The notes: a model not told the origin generated them from the letters alone. A stretch of 64,000 bases of DNA from Burkholderiales bacterium (GCA_016000265.1 JAECRL010000003.1:1-64000); one strand, 5' to 3'. Shown: positions 25,003 through 33,337, counted from the first letter of the stretch. A program made the numbers and translations.

Positions 25003-27800
25003 GATGCTTTCTTTCTTCCCTTGGCTGCCTTCGCGGCAGGCTTGATCTTTTCTGCGGTCGTCATCTTCGTGTACAGCTCAAACAGCTTTTCCAGCCGCTC
25101 AGTATCGTTCTTGAAGCGGCGACCGATGTATATGCGTTCCAGAACTTCGTCATTGCGCTCGTGAGCGTGGCGCAAGTTATCCGGCATGGCTTCTGGATCG
25201 TAGAGGTCGGCGATAGTGGCCGGGAAGTGCGCCTCTCGTGCAAGCAGAATATCCTCCGCGCACTGAGTAAGGTCGGTCTTGTTTTGCTCTGTAAGTAGGG
25301 GTAAGGGAAATGTGTTCCAGCCCAGCGTATTTGAATACCTGTAGCGTGTTTCCAGTTTTCCGCAGACTGTGGCGATCCACACAAGGTGGAGGCGAGACGC
25401 AATTAGCGCCATGTTCCATAAAGGAGCGTCATATAGACCGAATGCCGCGTTGGAAACAACGGCGCCATGCTCAAGCGCTCCGACTGGCAGGTAGTCACGA
25501 TTTTCGCTTGTGTGGATGGGGATTATCAGTGGGATGGTGGATTCCAGGTTTCTGCCATGACGGATTTCTGCAAACGCGTACGGAGTTAAACTTTGCTCTT
25601 TTGTTTTTTCCTTTTTGCTCTGCTGGCGAAATGCGCGTACGATATTAATTCGATTCCGGATGAAGTGGAATTTCTGGGCTTCGAATAAATTGCCTTCATT
25701 AATCCATAAGCAATAACGTGTCTTTCCCTCTATATACTCGTCGCTGCCCAGGTAGTGCTTGATGTATTGGTCTGCGCCTGGCTCATTTATGGTCTGATAA
25801 TCCGATGATCTTATGATAAGTCCTCCGCCGTCCGCAGGCTTGCTTCCATAGTCCATCGGCAGTAGCCCATTTATTGGCTTGCTCGACTTGTTGATGATCG
25901 TATTCGTGTTCGGGACAAGGTATGGTCCAATAAAATCAACTCGCCGCTCTTGTGGTGGCGTGTCGACGCTTTCTTCATATAACCGACATCCATTGGAGGT
26001 TGTCGAGAGCCCTACGACAACGACCGTGACGCCCGCATTGTTTTTTGCAAGATTTCTCCATTTGAAGGAGGTTCGGGCAAAGTGTATGCGTAAGCCAGCA
26101 TCCAATGCGGCCGTCCAAAATGCAGGCACCTGTTGTCCTTGACATATTGAATTCGTTGAAACGAAGGCGCTATGGGTGGAGTGAGATAGGCACATTTGCC
26201 CGGCCTTCCAGAACCATCCGAGCACATAATCCAGTGATTTCCATTGGATGTCGGTTGAAGAAAAAACTGCTTCAAGGTCACTTTTCTCGCTATCTGACAT
26301 TTCAGATTGACCGAGATATGGTGGATTTCCGCAGATATAAGTCTCTCCCCCTTCGTTTTCGAAGTCTATTTCCGTCTGATCAAGTGGTGTGCTGAAAAGG
26401 TCGTCGCCAAGCAACTTCACCTCAGTGCCGGTCGGAGGGCAAATGCTCAGCCAATCGAGTCGCAGTGCATTTCCGCAAACAATCCAGTTTTGAGCGTCGA
26501 GTGGCAAAAACTCCGCGAGTGCATCCTTTTGTCCTCGATGCAGTACATCGCACTGGAACTCAGCGATTATTAGTGCTAGACGGGCTATTTCAGCAGGAAA
26601 ATCGCGAAGCTCAATCCCGCGAAAGTTTGTCAGTGGGATTGCACTTCCTAGATGGGTCTCCCCCCTGCGCTGATTAATCTCCGCCTCAATCTCGCGCATC
26701 TGCTTGTAGGCTATGACCAGGAAGTTGCCCGATCCGCAGGCTGGGTCAAAAACCCGGATGCGCGCCATGCGCTTTCGTAGGTTCAGAAGCTTGCGCTCGT
26801 TTTCGCCTGCGTCTGCCAGAGCTGCGCGCAGTTCGTCCAAGAACAGAGGATTCAACACCTTCAAGATGTTGGGGACGCTGGTGTAGTGCATGCCCAGGGT
26901 GCTGCGCTCTTCATCATCGGCCACTGCCTGGATCATGCTGCCGAAGATGTCGGGGTTGATCTCTCGCCAGTTCAGAGCCCCTGCGTGCAACAAGTAGGTC
27001 CGCGCCATTTGTGTGAAGCGCGGAACTTCGGTGCTACCGGAAAACAGCCCACCATTCACATAGGGGAAGGCTGACGCCCACGCTGGCAGGCGTGGATCGG
27101 CAGAACCACGCTCCACGCGACTGATGTTCATCGCCCGGAAAATCTCGGACAGCACCTCATGGGTGTTGCTGCCGCTGCGATCACTCATTCGGTCAACCGT
27201 CTGAGTGAACATCCCGGTGTCACTGAAGATGCCTGTGTCCTCTGCGAAGAAGCAGAACACCAGTCGCGCCATGAAGTGGTTCATGTCGCTGCGGCGCTCG
27301 TCTTTGGCCCACGCAGGGTTCTCTCGCAGTAGTTCGACGTACAGCTTGTTCAGGCGCCCCGTGGCGCGGACGTCGATGGGGTTGTCCTTGATCTCCTTGA
27401 TGGTGGAGATGCCAGCCAGAGGTAACAGGAAGCCGAAGTGGTTCGGAAAGTCGGTGTAATCGCAGGCGATGGTTTCGCCGCTTGCCAGTTCTTCCGCTTC
27501 TAGTGTTTGGCCGTCCGTGGCCAAGATGTACTTTGCTTTCGCCTTGCTCGTGGCCGGGCTGGCGCGCAGGGCCGTGAGGGCCTCTCCGACGTTGCCTGCT
27601 TCGCACACGGCGATGTGAATGTTGTTGCGCAGCAGAACGCCGCCAGGTAGATCGGTGGCGTTGTTGTTGCCCGTGCGCAAGCGTTTGAGCGTGGTTTCCT
27701 TGTTGCCAAATGCAGCAAGAAATGCGTACGGAAACTCCGTGGCATCGAAGGGTTGAAGGGCCAGGTCAGAGATGGCCTGTTCAATTTCTACAGCGTTCAT
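24999..27800 (-). CDS. MmeI-like DNA adenine methyltransferase, no N-terminal nuclease seen
   Basis: A 933-residue class I DNA methyltransferase. It has the MmeI/YeeA helical spacer with VFCFFAEDTGIF (about 181-192), SAM motif I DPACGSGNF (352-360), RGIELRDFPAEIARLAL, catalytic motif NPPYLG (492-497) and a C-terminal target-recognition part of about 350 residues. Type IIG MmeI enzymes carry a PD-(D/E)xK nuclease at the N-terminus. Here residues 1-140 lack an ExK motif, so cleavage may be done by the GIY-YIG partner. The region 25300-26650 (target recognition part) is clearly more AT-rich than the rest. An ATG at 27830 would add 10 residues. Confidence 0.87.
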   Translation of the reverse strand: MNAVEIEQAISDLALQPFDATEFPYAFLAAFGNKETTLKRLRTGNNNATDLPGGVLLRNNIHIAVCEAGNVGEALTALRASPATSKAKAKYILATDGQTLEAEELASGETIACDYTDFPNHFGFLLPLAGISTIKEIKDNPIDVRATGRLNKLYVELLRENPAWAKDERRSDMNHFMARLVFCFFAEDTGIFSDTGMFTQTVDRMSDRSGSNTHEVLSEIFRAMNISRVERGSADPRLPAWASAFPYVNGGLFSGSTEVPRFTQMARTYLLHAGALNWREINPDIFGSMIQAVADDEERSTLGMHYTSVPNILKVLNPLFLDELRAALADAGENERKLLNLRKRMARIRVFDPACGSGNFLVIAYKQMREIEAEINQRRGETHLGSAIPLTNFRGIELRDFPAEIARLALIIAEFQCDVLHRGQKDALAEFLPLDAQNWIVCGNALRLDWLSICPPTGTEVKLLGDDLFSTPLDQTEIDFENEGGETYICGNPPYLGQSEMSDSEKSDLEAVFSSTDIQWKSLDYVLGWFWKAGQMCLSHSTHSAFVSTNSICQGQQVPAFWTAALDAGLRIHFARTSFKWRNLAKNNAGVTVVVVGLSTTSNGCRLYEESVDTPPQERRVDFIGPYLVPNTNTIINKSSKPINGLLPMDYGSKPADGGGLIIRSSDYQTINEPGADQYIKHYLGSDEYIEGKTRYCLWINEGNLFEAQKFHFIRNRINIVRAFRQQSKKEKTKEQSLTPYAFAEIRHGRNLESTIPLIIPIHTSENRDYLPVGALEHGAVVSNAAFGLYDAPLWNMALIASRLHLVWIATVCGKLETRYRYSNTLGWNTFPLPLLTEQNKTDLTQCAEDILLAREAHFPATIADLYDPEAMPDNLRHAHERNDEVLERIYIGRRFKNDTERLEKLFELYTKMTTAEKIKPAAKAAKGRKKAS

Positions 27801-27814
27801 GATATTCGGCCTGT

Positions 27815-28198
27815 TCAGCCGCCAGGCCATAGGCGAGCAAAGTCAAACGAGAGTTGGCGATGGTGCCGGATGGACAGCAAATATGCAGTCAACTTGACTG
27901 CATCCACGGCATACAAGATCAGATAGTCGTCGTGCAGATACACGCGCAAGGCATCCGCCGCGCCATGAGGCAGTTGCGCCAGTTGTGCAAGGGCCTCGGC
28001 TGATTGCGGAGGTTGATCAAGGTAGCGCTTGCCAATCAGAGGGAAGCGCGCCAGGTTCGGGATCACCGTGCCGCGTAGACCTGTCAGTAGGTCGTCGTAG
28101 GCAAAAGCGGCGCCTGCCTCTTCCAGGAAGGCTTCAATCGATGCCAAGCGCTCGATGAAGCTGTCGGTCAGCTCCACGCTGTAGAGCTGCTCAGCCAC
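27815..28198 (-). CDS. ParE/RelE-type toxin
   Basis: A 127-residue protein of the type II toxin fold: YSVELTDSFIERLASIEAFLEEAG at the start and RGTVIPNLARFPLIGKRYL and LHDDYLILYAVDAVKLTAYLLSIRHHRQLSFDF in the core. This is the secondary structure order of ParE/RelE. The GTG start at 28198 overlaps the antitoxin stop by 8 bp. The longer in-frame ATG at 28324 would lie inside the antitoxin. The stop is 14 bp before the methyltransferase start, tying the pair to the defence operon. Confidence 0.8.
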   Translation of the reverse strand: MAEQLYSVELTDSFIERLASIEAFLEEAGAAFAYDDLLTGLRGTVIPNLARFPLIGKRYLDQPPQSAEALAQLAQLPHGAADALRVYLHDDYLILYAVDAVKLTAYLLSIRHHRQLSFDFARLWPGG

Positions 28199-28523
28199 GG
28201 TGTTTAGGCTTCGCTTTGCCGGTGGTGGTGGTTTTGGCTGTACGAACAGCTTGCAGGCCCGCCAGCGCGGTGTCTGCGTCTTGCGTGCGGCCTGCCAACA
28301 CATCCGCCAGGCCACGGCGGGCATCGTCGATCAGCAGCAGGTGGATGCGCTCACGCTCCAGCCGGTGGTAGTAGTCCAGCCGGTCTGCATCGATCAAAGC
28401 GACGTAGCTTTCACCGTTCTTGGTGATGATCTTTTCGGCGCCTGCCTTGGCCTGGTCGGCCAGCTCGGACAGGTTCGCGCGTGCCTGGGTGAACGGCACC
28501 ACATCGCTGGCAGAAAAGCCCAT
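28191..28523 (-). CDS. Phd/YefM-type antitoxin
   Basis: A 110-residue protein with the Phd/YefM DNA-binding fold at the N-terminus (VVPFTQARANLSELADQAKAGAEKIITKNGESYVALID split by family pattern, residues 8-45) and a charged C-terminal tail that would bind the toxin. GAAGGAG precedes the ATG. A perfect 12-bp palindrome (28545-28556) lies 22 bp upstream and is a natural autoregulatory operator. Confidence 0.88.
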   Translation of the reverse strand: MGFSASDVVPFTQARANLSELADQAKAGAEKIITKNGESYVALIDADRLDYYHRLERERIHLLLIDDARRGLADVLAGRTQDADTALAGLQAVRTAKTTTTGKAKPKHRG

Positions 28524-28544
28524 GGCTGGCTCCTTCGGTGGATG

Positions 28545-28556
28545 ACAGAATTCTGT
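28545..28556. promoter_or_regulatory. Operator candidate of the toxin-antitoxin/defence operon
   Basis: ACAGAATTCTGT, a perfect 12-bp palindrome 22 bp upstream of the antitoxin ATG. Phd/YefM proteins bind such short palindromes, so the antitoxin may also set the level of the methyltransferase-helicase-nuclease genes behind it. Confidence 0.55.
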
Positions 28557-28617
28557 GCAGTTTACGGCATTGATGAGTTGAATGTCGCTACTGTCGAATT
28601 GCGCCTGTGGAGCACGC

Positions 28618-28663
28618 CATGTTCAACGTCCGCTCACATCTGGCATGGATGTTTAATGTGAAC
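28618..28663. repeat. Degenerate CATGTTCAATGT motif cluster A
   Basis: CATGTTCAACGT at 28618-28629 and ATGTTTAATGTGAAC at 28649-28663 are variants of the motif found in clean form at 29349, 47070, 47095 and 47123. They lie between the toxin-antitoxin promoter and the hairpin tract. Confidence 0.5.
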
Positions 28664-28696
28664 GCTGCGAGTCTTAAGTTGGGCCTTAAACAGGAG

Positions 28697-29108
28697 CCGC
28701 CGCAACGCGGCGGGCCAAGCAGCAGGCGCTGCGCAGGCCCCCGAGGCGCACCTGGCCCCAGCCAGGTCGCCGAGGGGCTGGGGGGAGCCGCCAGGCACAA
28801 ATCGCCCCAGCGATTTGAGGCGCCCCAGCGCCGGTGCATGAGCGGGGGGCGAAGCCCCCGCCTCCCCCACGCCGCAGGCGCGGGGGCACCCGGGAGGCCG
28901 GTGGGGCGTCCAGCCCCAGCCCAACGGGCCGATCGAAGCCGGTGCGCGCAGCCGCACAGCGTAGAGAGCCGGATCTGCCGGGTGCCCCCGCGCAGCGGGG
29001 TGCTGATGGCGGAGCCATCAGCAGGGGGAGGCGCGACCCCGGACAGCGGGCGGGCAGCAAGCCCCGCGTCCAGCGGGGATAGGGGCCGTGGGCGGCGTCC
29101 AGCCGCCC
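28697..29108. repeat. Tract of 11 consecutive hairpins with recurring loops
   Basis: Non-coding 412 bp packed with inverted repeats: 28697-28713 (loop AAC), 28750-28767, 28799-28816 and 28819-28832 (all loop CCCA), 28845-28859 (loop GAA), 28864-28886 (GCA, one mismatch), 28903-28917 (GTCCA), 28986-29000 (GCA), 29002-29022 (GGA, 9-bp stem), 29062-29078 and 29090-29108 (GTCCA). The triloops of type GNA closed by C-G are those of very stable single-stranded DNA mini-hairpins. No gene in any frame here is credible. It lies beside SRAP-umuDC and an oriT-like repeat, so a role in single-stranded DNA during transfer or replication is inferred. Confidence 0.8.
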
Positions 29109-29150
29109 CTTGAGGCCCCGGTGATGTCCGACGGCTGCCCCGATCAGGTT

Positions 29151-29185
29151 GCCCGACGATTTCTCCGACTTAGCCATCGTCGGGC
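29151..29185. repeat. 10-bp inverted repeat, oriT or terminator candidate
   Basis: GCCCGACGAT (29151-29160) and ATCGTCGGGC (29176-29185) are a perfect inverted repeat around a 15-nt loop. Further GTCGGAG/CTCCGAC half-sites lie at 29163-29169, 29190-29196 and about 29203-29209, giving alternative pairings. oriT sites have this layout, but no relaxase gene is adjacent, so this is only a candidate. Confidence 0.4.
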
Positions 29186-29330
29186 CTCGGTCGGAGCCAT
29201 TGTCGGAGACACAGGCTGCGTCGGCTGCATGGCAGGCGCTCCGTCACCAAGTTACGAGTGCCGTTCTCCCGCGACGGTGCCGTACCTTGGGTGGGCTGCC
29301 GTATTGCCGTGACGGGGCGGACCAGAGCAT

Positions 29331-29364
29331 GTGAACATTGAAAGATGACATGTTCAATGTTCAC
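29331..29364. repeat. CATGTTCAATGT motif cluster B, inverted pair
   Basis: GTGAACATTGAA (29331-29342) and TTCAATGTTCAC (29353-29364) form a perfect 12-bp inverted repeat with a 10-bp spacer. The right arm is part of CATGTTCAATGTTCAC (29349-29364). A looser version, CTTGTTCAATTGCAC, is at 29522-29536, and ACATTGACAATGTG-like sequence lies at about 29494-29507. The same motif flanks the 3' end of the ParB-like genes at 47070-47137. Confidence 0.7.
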
Positions 29365-29551
29365 TCTACCAATGTCATGTCATCCATGTTGGATTGCATT
29401 TGGTGCGCCTCCGACGCCATCGGCCTGTCAGTGGGAGGCCGGTCGGACAGCCCTCGGAGGAGTACACATGTTGGGTTGCCATGTACCAATGTGACATTGA
29501 CAATGTGCGTGCACAAAGCAACTTGTTCAATTGCACACGTTCGGAGGCACG

Positions 29552-29740
29552 ATGAGCCCGTACCTGCTATGGAGCGGCCTTGCCGCCTTGGTTCCTGTTG
29601 CTTTGATCGTGCTCGGCGCAGGTTATGGCTTGCGAGCACTCAAGCATGTGCGTGCCACGCGACTGGAGGTTGCGCGGCTTGGGGCACTTGCCTCAGACGC
29701 CCGACATCAGACCTCCTGCATCGAAGCAACCAAGCATTGA
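29552..29740 (+). CDS. Small one-helix membrane protein
   Basis: A 62-residue protein with one hydrophobic segment (YLLWSGLAALVPVALIVLGAGYGLRAL, residues 4-30 in two halves) and a basic cytoplasmic tail. GGAGG lies 4 nt upstream of the ATG, which supports translation. The 3' end overlaps the convergent SRAP gene by 48 bp. The family is unknown. The upstream 200 bp carries the CATGTTCAATGT-type motifs. Confidence 0.5.
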   Translation: MSPYLLWSGLAALVPVALIVLGAGYGLRALKHVRATRLEVARLGALASDARHQTSCIEATKH

Positions 29741-30334
29741 AACTGGCGCGCCACGATTAGGATCCAGCCAAGCATCAAAGTCCGCTTCTTCCAGAATCAC
29801 CACCATTCGTTTCTCATCTTCGGGCCGGTGAAAGTTGCGCATCAACGGGTGGTCATCAGCATTGACCGTCAACATGCTCATGCTGCGCAAGACCGTGCCG
29901 TCAGGCGCTCTCCACCCAGTCCAGATGCCAGCTATGCCCATTGGCCGCCCATCGGCCCGAGCAATCCTGGTAGGCACTGCACGGCCAGAACGCCAGTCCG
30001 GTTCATAGATGGCCTCGGCAGGGATGATGCATCGGCGTCCCAGACGCCAGGCGTCGCGGTAGCTGGGCTTGGTGGCCACGGTTTCACTGCGTGCGTTGTA
30101 GGTGCGCTTGGCCAGGCTGGTGTCTTTCGCCCAATGGGGGACGAGGCCGAACGAACCCGTCATGGCTTCACGCCACTGAGCCATGCCCTCGCCATCTTGC
30201 GCTTCCTTCGGGTGCCGGATGAACAAGCCTGCATACGAGGGCCATACGTCAGCCACCGCGCCATGAGGCATCGCCACCTTGAACACGTCTTTCAGGCGTT
30301 CGGGTTTGGTCACGGTTTCGTAGTGGGCGCACAT
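29693..30334 (-). CDS. SRAP domain protein (YedK/HMCES type)
   Basis: A 213-residue SRAP protein that shields abasic sites in single-stranded DNA by forming a thiazolidine link through Cys2. The start at 30334 gives MCAHYETV, with the required Cys directly after Met. The longer frame to 30394 would bury it. Further signatures are GLVPHWAKD, TYNARSETVATKPSYRDAW, RRCIIPAEAIYEPDW, AGIWTGW and MSMLTVNADDHPLMRNFHRP. It is divergent from umuD across 33 bp that hold a GTATAC element and a LexA box, so damage induction of both is likely. Confidence 0.9.
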   Translation of the reverse strand: MCAHYETVTKPERLKDVFKVAMPHGAVADVWPSYAGLFIRHPKEAQDGEGMAQWREAMTGSFGLVPHWAKDTSLAKRTYNARSETVATKPSYRDAWRLGRRCIIPAEAIYEPDWRSGRAVPTRIARADGRPMGIAGIWTGWRAPDGTVLRSMSMLTVNADDHPLMRNFHRPEDEKRMVVILEEADFDAWLDPNRGAPVSMLGCFDAGGLMSGV

Positions 30335-30355
30335 GCGCAGAATCGTAAGCGCACG

Positions 30356-30375
30356 TATACTGGATGAATGTACAG
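30356..30375 (+). promoter_or_regulatory. LexA (SOS) box and -10 of umuDC
   Basis: CTGGATGAATGTACAG at 30360-30375 matches CTG-N10-CAG. It overlaps the -10 hexamer TATACT (30356-30361). Start of transcription would be at about 30368, the A of the first umuD ATG. The site also lies 26 bp from the SRAP start and can control it. Confidence 0.75.
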
Positions 30376-30808
30376 TGTTTTGGATTTCAGCCAACCCGTC
30401 CCGCTCTCAGAGTGCAGCCTGATGCTGCCACTGGCCGGCGACAAGGTGTGCGCGGGCTTCCCGTCGCCGGCTGAAGACTTTGCTGTTAAACGCATCGACC
30501 TGACGCAGGAGCTGGTGACGCATCCTCAAGCCACCTTCTTGCTGCGCGTCAGCGGTGACTCCATGCGCGACGCTGGCATCTTTGATGGCGACATGCTGGT
30601 GGTCAACAAGGCCATCAAGCCGCGCCATGGCCATGTGGTGGTGGCCGTGGTGGACGGCGAGTTCACGGTCAAGCACCTGTACCAACGCGCAGGGCGGGTC
30701 AAGCTGAGGGCGGCCAATGTGACCTTCCCTGACATCACGCCAAAGGACGGGCAGACCTTGGAGGTCTGGGGCGTGGTCACGGCCAGCATCAAGCGCTTTC
30801 CTGCTTGA
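30368..30808 (+). CDS. umuD: UmuD-like autoproteolytic subunit of DNA polymerase V
   Basis: A 146-residue S24-type protein. The cleavage site is Ala29-Gly30 in VCAGFPSPAEDF. Ser65 (SGDSMRDAG) and Lys102 (DGEFTVKHL) are 37 residues apart, as in E. coli UmuD (60/97). RecA-stimulated self-cleavage yields UmuD' for translesion synthesis. The ATG at 30368 lies in the LexA box and would make a nearly leaderless message. The internal ATG at 30422 is the alternative start. umuC follows after 9 bp. Confidence 0.93.
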   Translation: MYSVLDFSQPVPLSECSLMLPLAGDKVCAGFPSPAEDFAVKRIDLTQELVTHPQATFLLRVSGDSMRDAGIFDGDMLVVNKAIKPRHGHVVVAVVDGEFTVKHLYQRAGRVKLRAANVTFPDITPKDGQTLEVWGVVTASIKRFPA

Positions 30809-30817
30809 GGTGATGCG

Positions 30818-32122
30818 GTGTACGCGCTCGTTGACGGCAACAACTTCTATGTGAGTTGCGAAAGAGTCTTTCGTCCCAGCCTCAATGGGCGGCCTGTGGT
30901 CGTGCTCTCGAACAACGACGGCTGCGCCATCGCTCGGTCAAACGAGGCCAAGGCGCTGGGCATCAAGATGGGGGCGCCGTGGTTCCAGATTCGGCACCTT
31001 GAAGAACAAGCCGGCCTCGTCGCACTTTCCGCCAACTTCACTCTGTACGGCGACATGAGCGACCGCATGATGAGCCTGGCCGCAGGCCTCGGGCCGACGC
31101 AAGAGGTCTACAGCATCGATGAAAGCTTCATCGGATTGCATGGCGTCCGTGGTGACCTGGTTGAACGGGCATGGAAGATCCGTGCGCGCATTCATCAGTG
31201 GACGGGCATACCGTGTGGCATTGGCATCGGCAGCACCAAGACGCTGGCAAAGCTGGCCAACCACGTTGCCAAGACGGCGGAGCGCAAGCCAGGCACCTAC
31301 GCCGATGGGATGGCCAGCGTGTGTGACCTGTCGAAGCTGAGAAGCGATCAACTGCGAGCCGTGCTGTCTTCAACCGAGGTTGGAGAGGTGTGGGGCGTCG
31401 GGCGGCAGATCAGCGCACAGTTGACGGCGCTTGGCGTGAAGTCCGTTCAGGACTTCATCGAGCTGCCATGCGAGGTGGTGCGTGGCAAGTGGGGCGTTGT
31501 GCTTGAGCGAACATGGCGCGAGCTGCGCGGCGAAGCCTGCATCGAAGTGGCGGACATGCCAGTGCCCAAACAGCAGATCGCCTGTACGCGCAGCTTTGGT
31601 CGTCCGGTGGCCGACCTGGCACCGCTGCTGGAGGCGATCAGCGAGTTCACTTCTCGCGCTGCCGAGAAGCTGCGCAAGCAGCGTCATCTGGCCGGGCAAG
31701 TGCTTGTATTCGCCAGGACCTCACCGTTTCGAGATGGGCCAAGGTTTTCAAAAAGCGTGGTCGTGCCGCTGCGGCGACCCAGCGCTGACACGAGCACGTT
31801 GACAACGGCTGCATTGGCAGGCGTGCGCGCCATCTACCAACCAGGCTTCAATCTGGCCAAAGCTGGCGTCATGTTGCTCGATTTGATGCCTGACACCCAA
31901 ATGCAAGGTGAATTGGCTTGGGATGATCCCGTCACCGGGCAACGTGATCGCGCCAAGTTGATGGTGGCGATGGATCAGGTCAACGATCGGTTCGGGAAGA
32001 GGACCGTGTTGCTGGGCAGCTCGGGGATCACGTTGGGGGCGGATACCTGGGGCATGAAGCAAGTCAGACGGACGCCGAGGTACACGACGGTTTGGGGTGA
32101 GGTGCCTACGGTGCGGGCTTGA
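30818..32122 (+). CDS. umuC: UmuC, catalytic subunit of DNA polymerase V
   Basis: A 434-residue Y-family polymerase. Motifs are [21 protein letters not shown] with the first metal-binding Asp, [31 protein letters not shown] with the Asp-Glu pair (SIDES), a helix-hairpin-helix region ([21 protein letters not shown]) and the little-finger domain. The start is GTG. It copies past DNA lesions with UmuD' after SOS induction, at the cost of mutations. It forms an operon with umuD inside the island. Confidence 0.95.
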   Translation: MYALVDGNNFYVSCERVFRPSLNGRPVVVLSNNDGCAIARSNEAKALGIKMGAPWFQIRHLEEQAGLVALSANFTLYGDMSDRMMSLAAGLGPTQEVYSIDESFIGLHGVRGDLVERAWKIRARIHQWTGIPCGIGIGSTKTLAKLANHVAKTAERKPGTYADGMASVCDLSKLRSDQLRAVLSSTEVGEVWGVGRQISAQLTALGVKSVQDFIELPCEVVRGKWGVVLERTWRELRGEACIEVADMPVPKQQIACTRSFGRPVADLAPLLEAISEFTSRAAEKLRKQRHLAGQVLVFARTSPFRDGPRFSKSVVVPLRRPSADTSTLTTAALAGVRAIYQPGFNLAKAGVMLLDLMPDTQMQGELAWDDPVTGQRDRAKLMVAMDQVNDRFGKRTVLLGSSGITLGADTWGMKQVRRTPRYTTVWGEVPTVRA

Positions 32123-32404
32123 CTGGCGCATGTCAGTCATGAACGACGATGTGTTTGCCGACCGTGGGTGTTCGGTCAAGGCTGATCGCAGTCCTCCGAT
32201 CAGCCCACACCGGACGTTAGCTTTCGGCCACAAGCAGCCGTTGGGTGGTGCGTCCGGAAGCGGACGTCGATTACCCAGACCAGCTCATTGCATCAAAGCT
32301 TCGATCAATGGGCAGGTGGGCGGAGCGGGCGTCGGCGCCTAGCTGAAGGGTAATCGCGTGTCGCCGAGGGCTGAACCTTCGACATGCGAAGCGGGGCCGG
32401 GACG

Positions 32405-33337
32405 TTAGCGGGCAGCCCCAGCAGTCGCATCTGCCTGGGCGATGAACGCCAGCAACGCGGGCGTCGACTGCTTCTCACGATGCACAACCAGATGACATTG
32501 CCGAAGCTGCCGCGGCAATGTCGTGGAGACGCGGCACAGACGTCCAGCCTCCAGCGCATCGTTCACTACCCAGGCGGACAGGCAAGCCACCCCCAACCCT
32601 TCCTGAGCGGCACGCTGGATGGCCTCCGAACTGCCTAGCTCGATGCTGCGCCGGTAAGAACGCAGGTGGGGCAGCAAGCTCTGGTCGGTGGCCTCGCGCG
32701 TGCCAGAGCCCGTTTCGCGAACCAGCCAGACCGCCTCACGCAGCGTGCGCAGGGGAATGCGATCGCCCGCCCGGCTTGACTGGGCCAGCGCACTGTCGGG
32801 CGCAGCCACGACCACCATCTCGTCTTGCAGCCAGGGGGTGATCACCAGCTCCGGCTGGTGGCTGGGCCCCTCGATCAGCCCCACGTCGAGTTCGAAAGCG
32901 GTCACGGCATCGCAGATGGCGGCGGTGTTCCCGATAACGACCTTCGACCGCCAGGCGGCGGCGCTGCCGGGCTGCTGTGCCCCCATGAAGCCAGCGAGCA
33001 GCTTGGGCAACACGTAGTTGCCAATCGTCGTGCTGGCGCCGATGCGCAGCGACTGCGCCTGCGCGCTGCCGTCGCGCGACATCTGCTCGATGCCTGCGGC
33101 GCCGTCGAGCAAAGCCAAAGCCCGCGGCAACAGCGCGCGGCCGTTGTCGTTCAACAGCAGGCGTTTGCCGGCGCGGTCGAACAGGCGCAGCGACAGCAGG
33201 CGTTCCAGCTCGTTGACGGCCGAACTGGTGGCCGATTGCGACAGCGCTATCTCAGCGCTGGCCGCCGTGGTGCTGCCGCTGCGCGCCACGGCGACAAAAA
33301 TCTGCAGCTGACGCAGGGTGAGTCGAAGCACGTCCAC
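32405..33337 (-). CDS. LysR-type regulator of the sulfite/exporter module
   Basis: A 310-residue LysR regulator. The N-terminal winged helix (LRLTLRQLQIFVAVARSGST, ALSQSATSSAVNELERLLSLRLFDR) is followed by a periplasmic-binding-like effector domain. It is divergent from a small ORF and a YeiH-type exporter. The same gene pair (yeiE-yeiH) occurs in enterobacteria, where YeiE is linked to sulfite, and SorA/SorB are in the same block here. A sulfite-responsive role is inferred from this. Confidence 0.85.
   Translation of the reverse strand: MDVLRLTLRQLQIFVAVARSGSTTAASAEIALSQSATSSAVNELERLLSLRLFDRAGKRLLLNDNGRALLPRALALLDGAAGIEQMSRDGSAQAQSLRIGASTTIGNYVLPKLLAGFMGAQQPGSAAAWRSKVVIGNTAAICDAVTAFELDVGLIEGPSHQPELVITPWLQDEMVVVAAPDSALAQSSRAGDRIPLRTLREAVWLVRETGSGTREATDQSLLPHLRSYRRSIELGSSEAIQRAAQEGLGVACLSAWVVNDALEAGRLCRVSTTLPRQLRQCHLVVHREKQSTPALLAFIAQADATAGAAR

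Noticed and set aside
28607-29113. Several ORFs of 80-168 codons in the hairpin tract
   Set aside because: Products are Pro/Arg/Gly/Ala low complexity from inverted repeats and occur in several frames at once. There are no ribosome sites.
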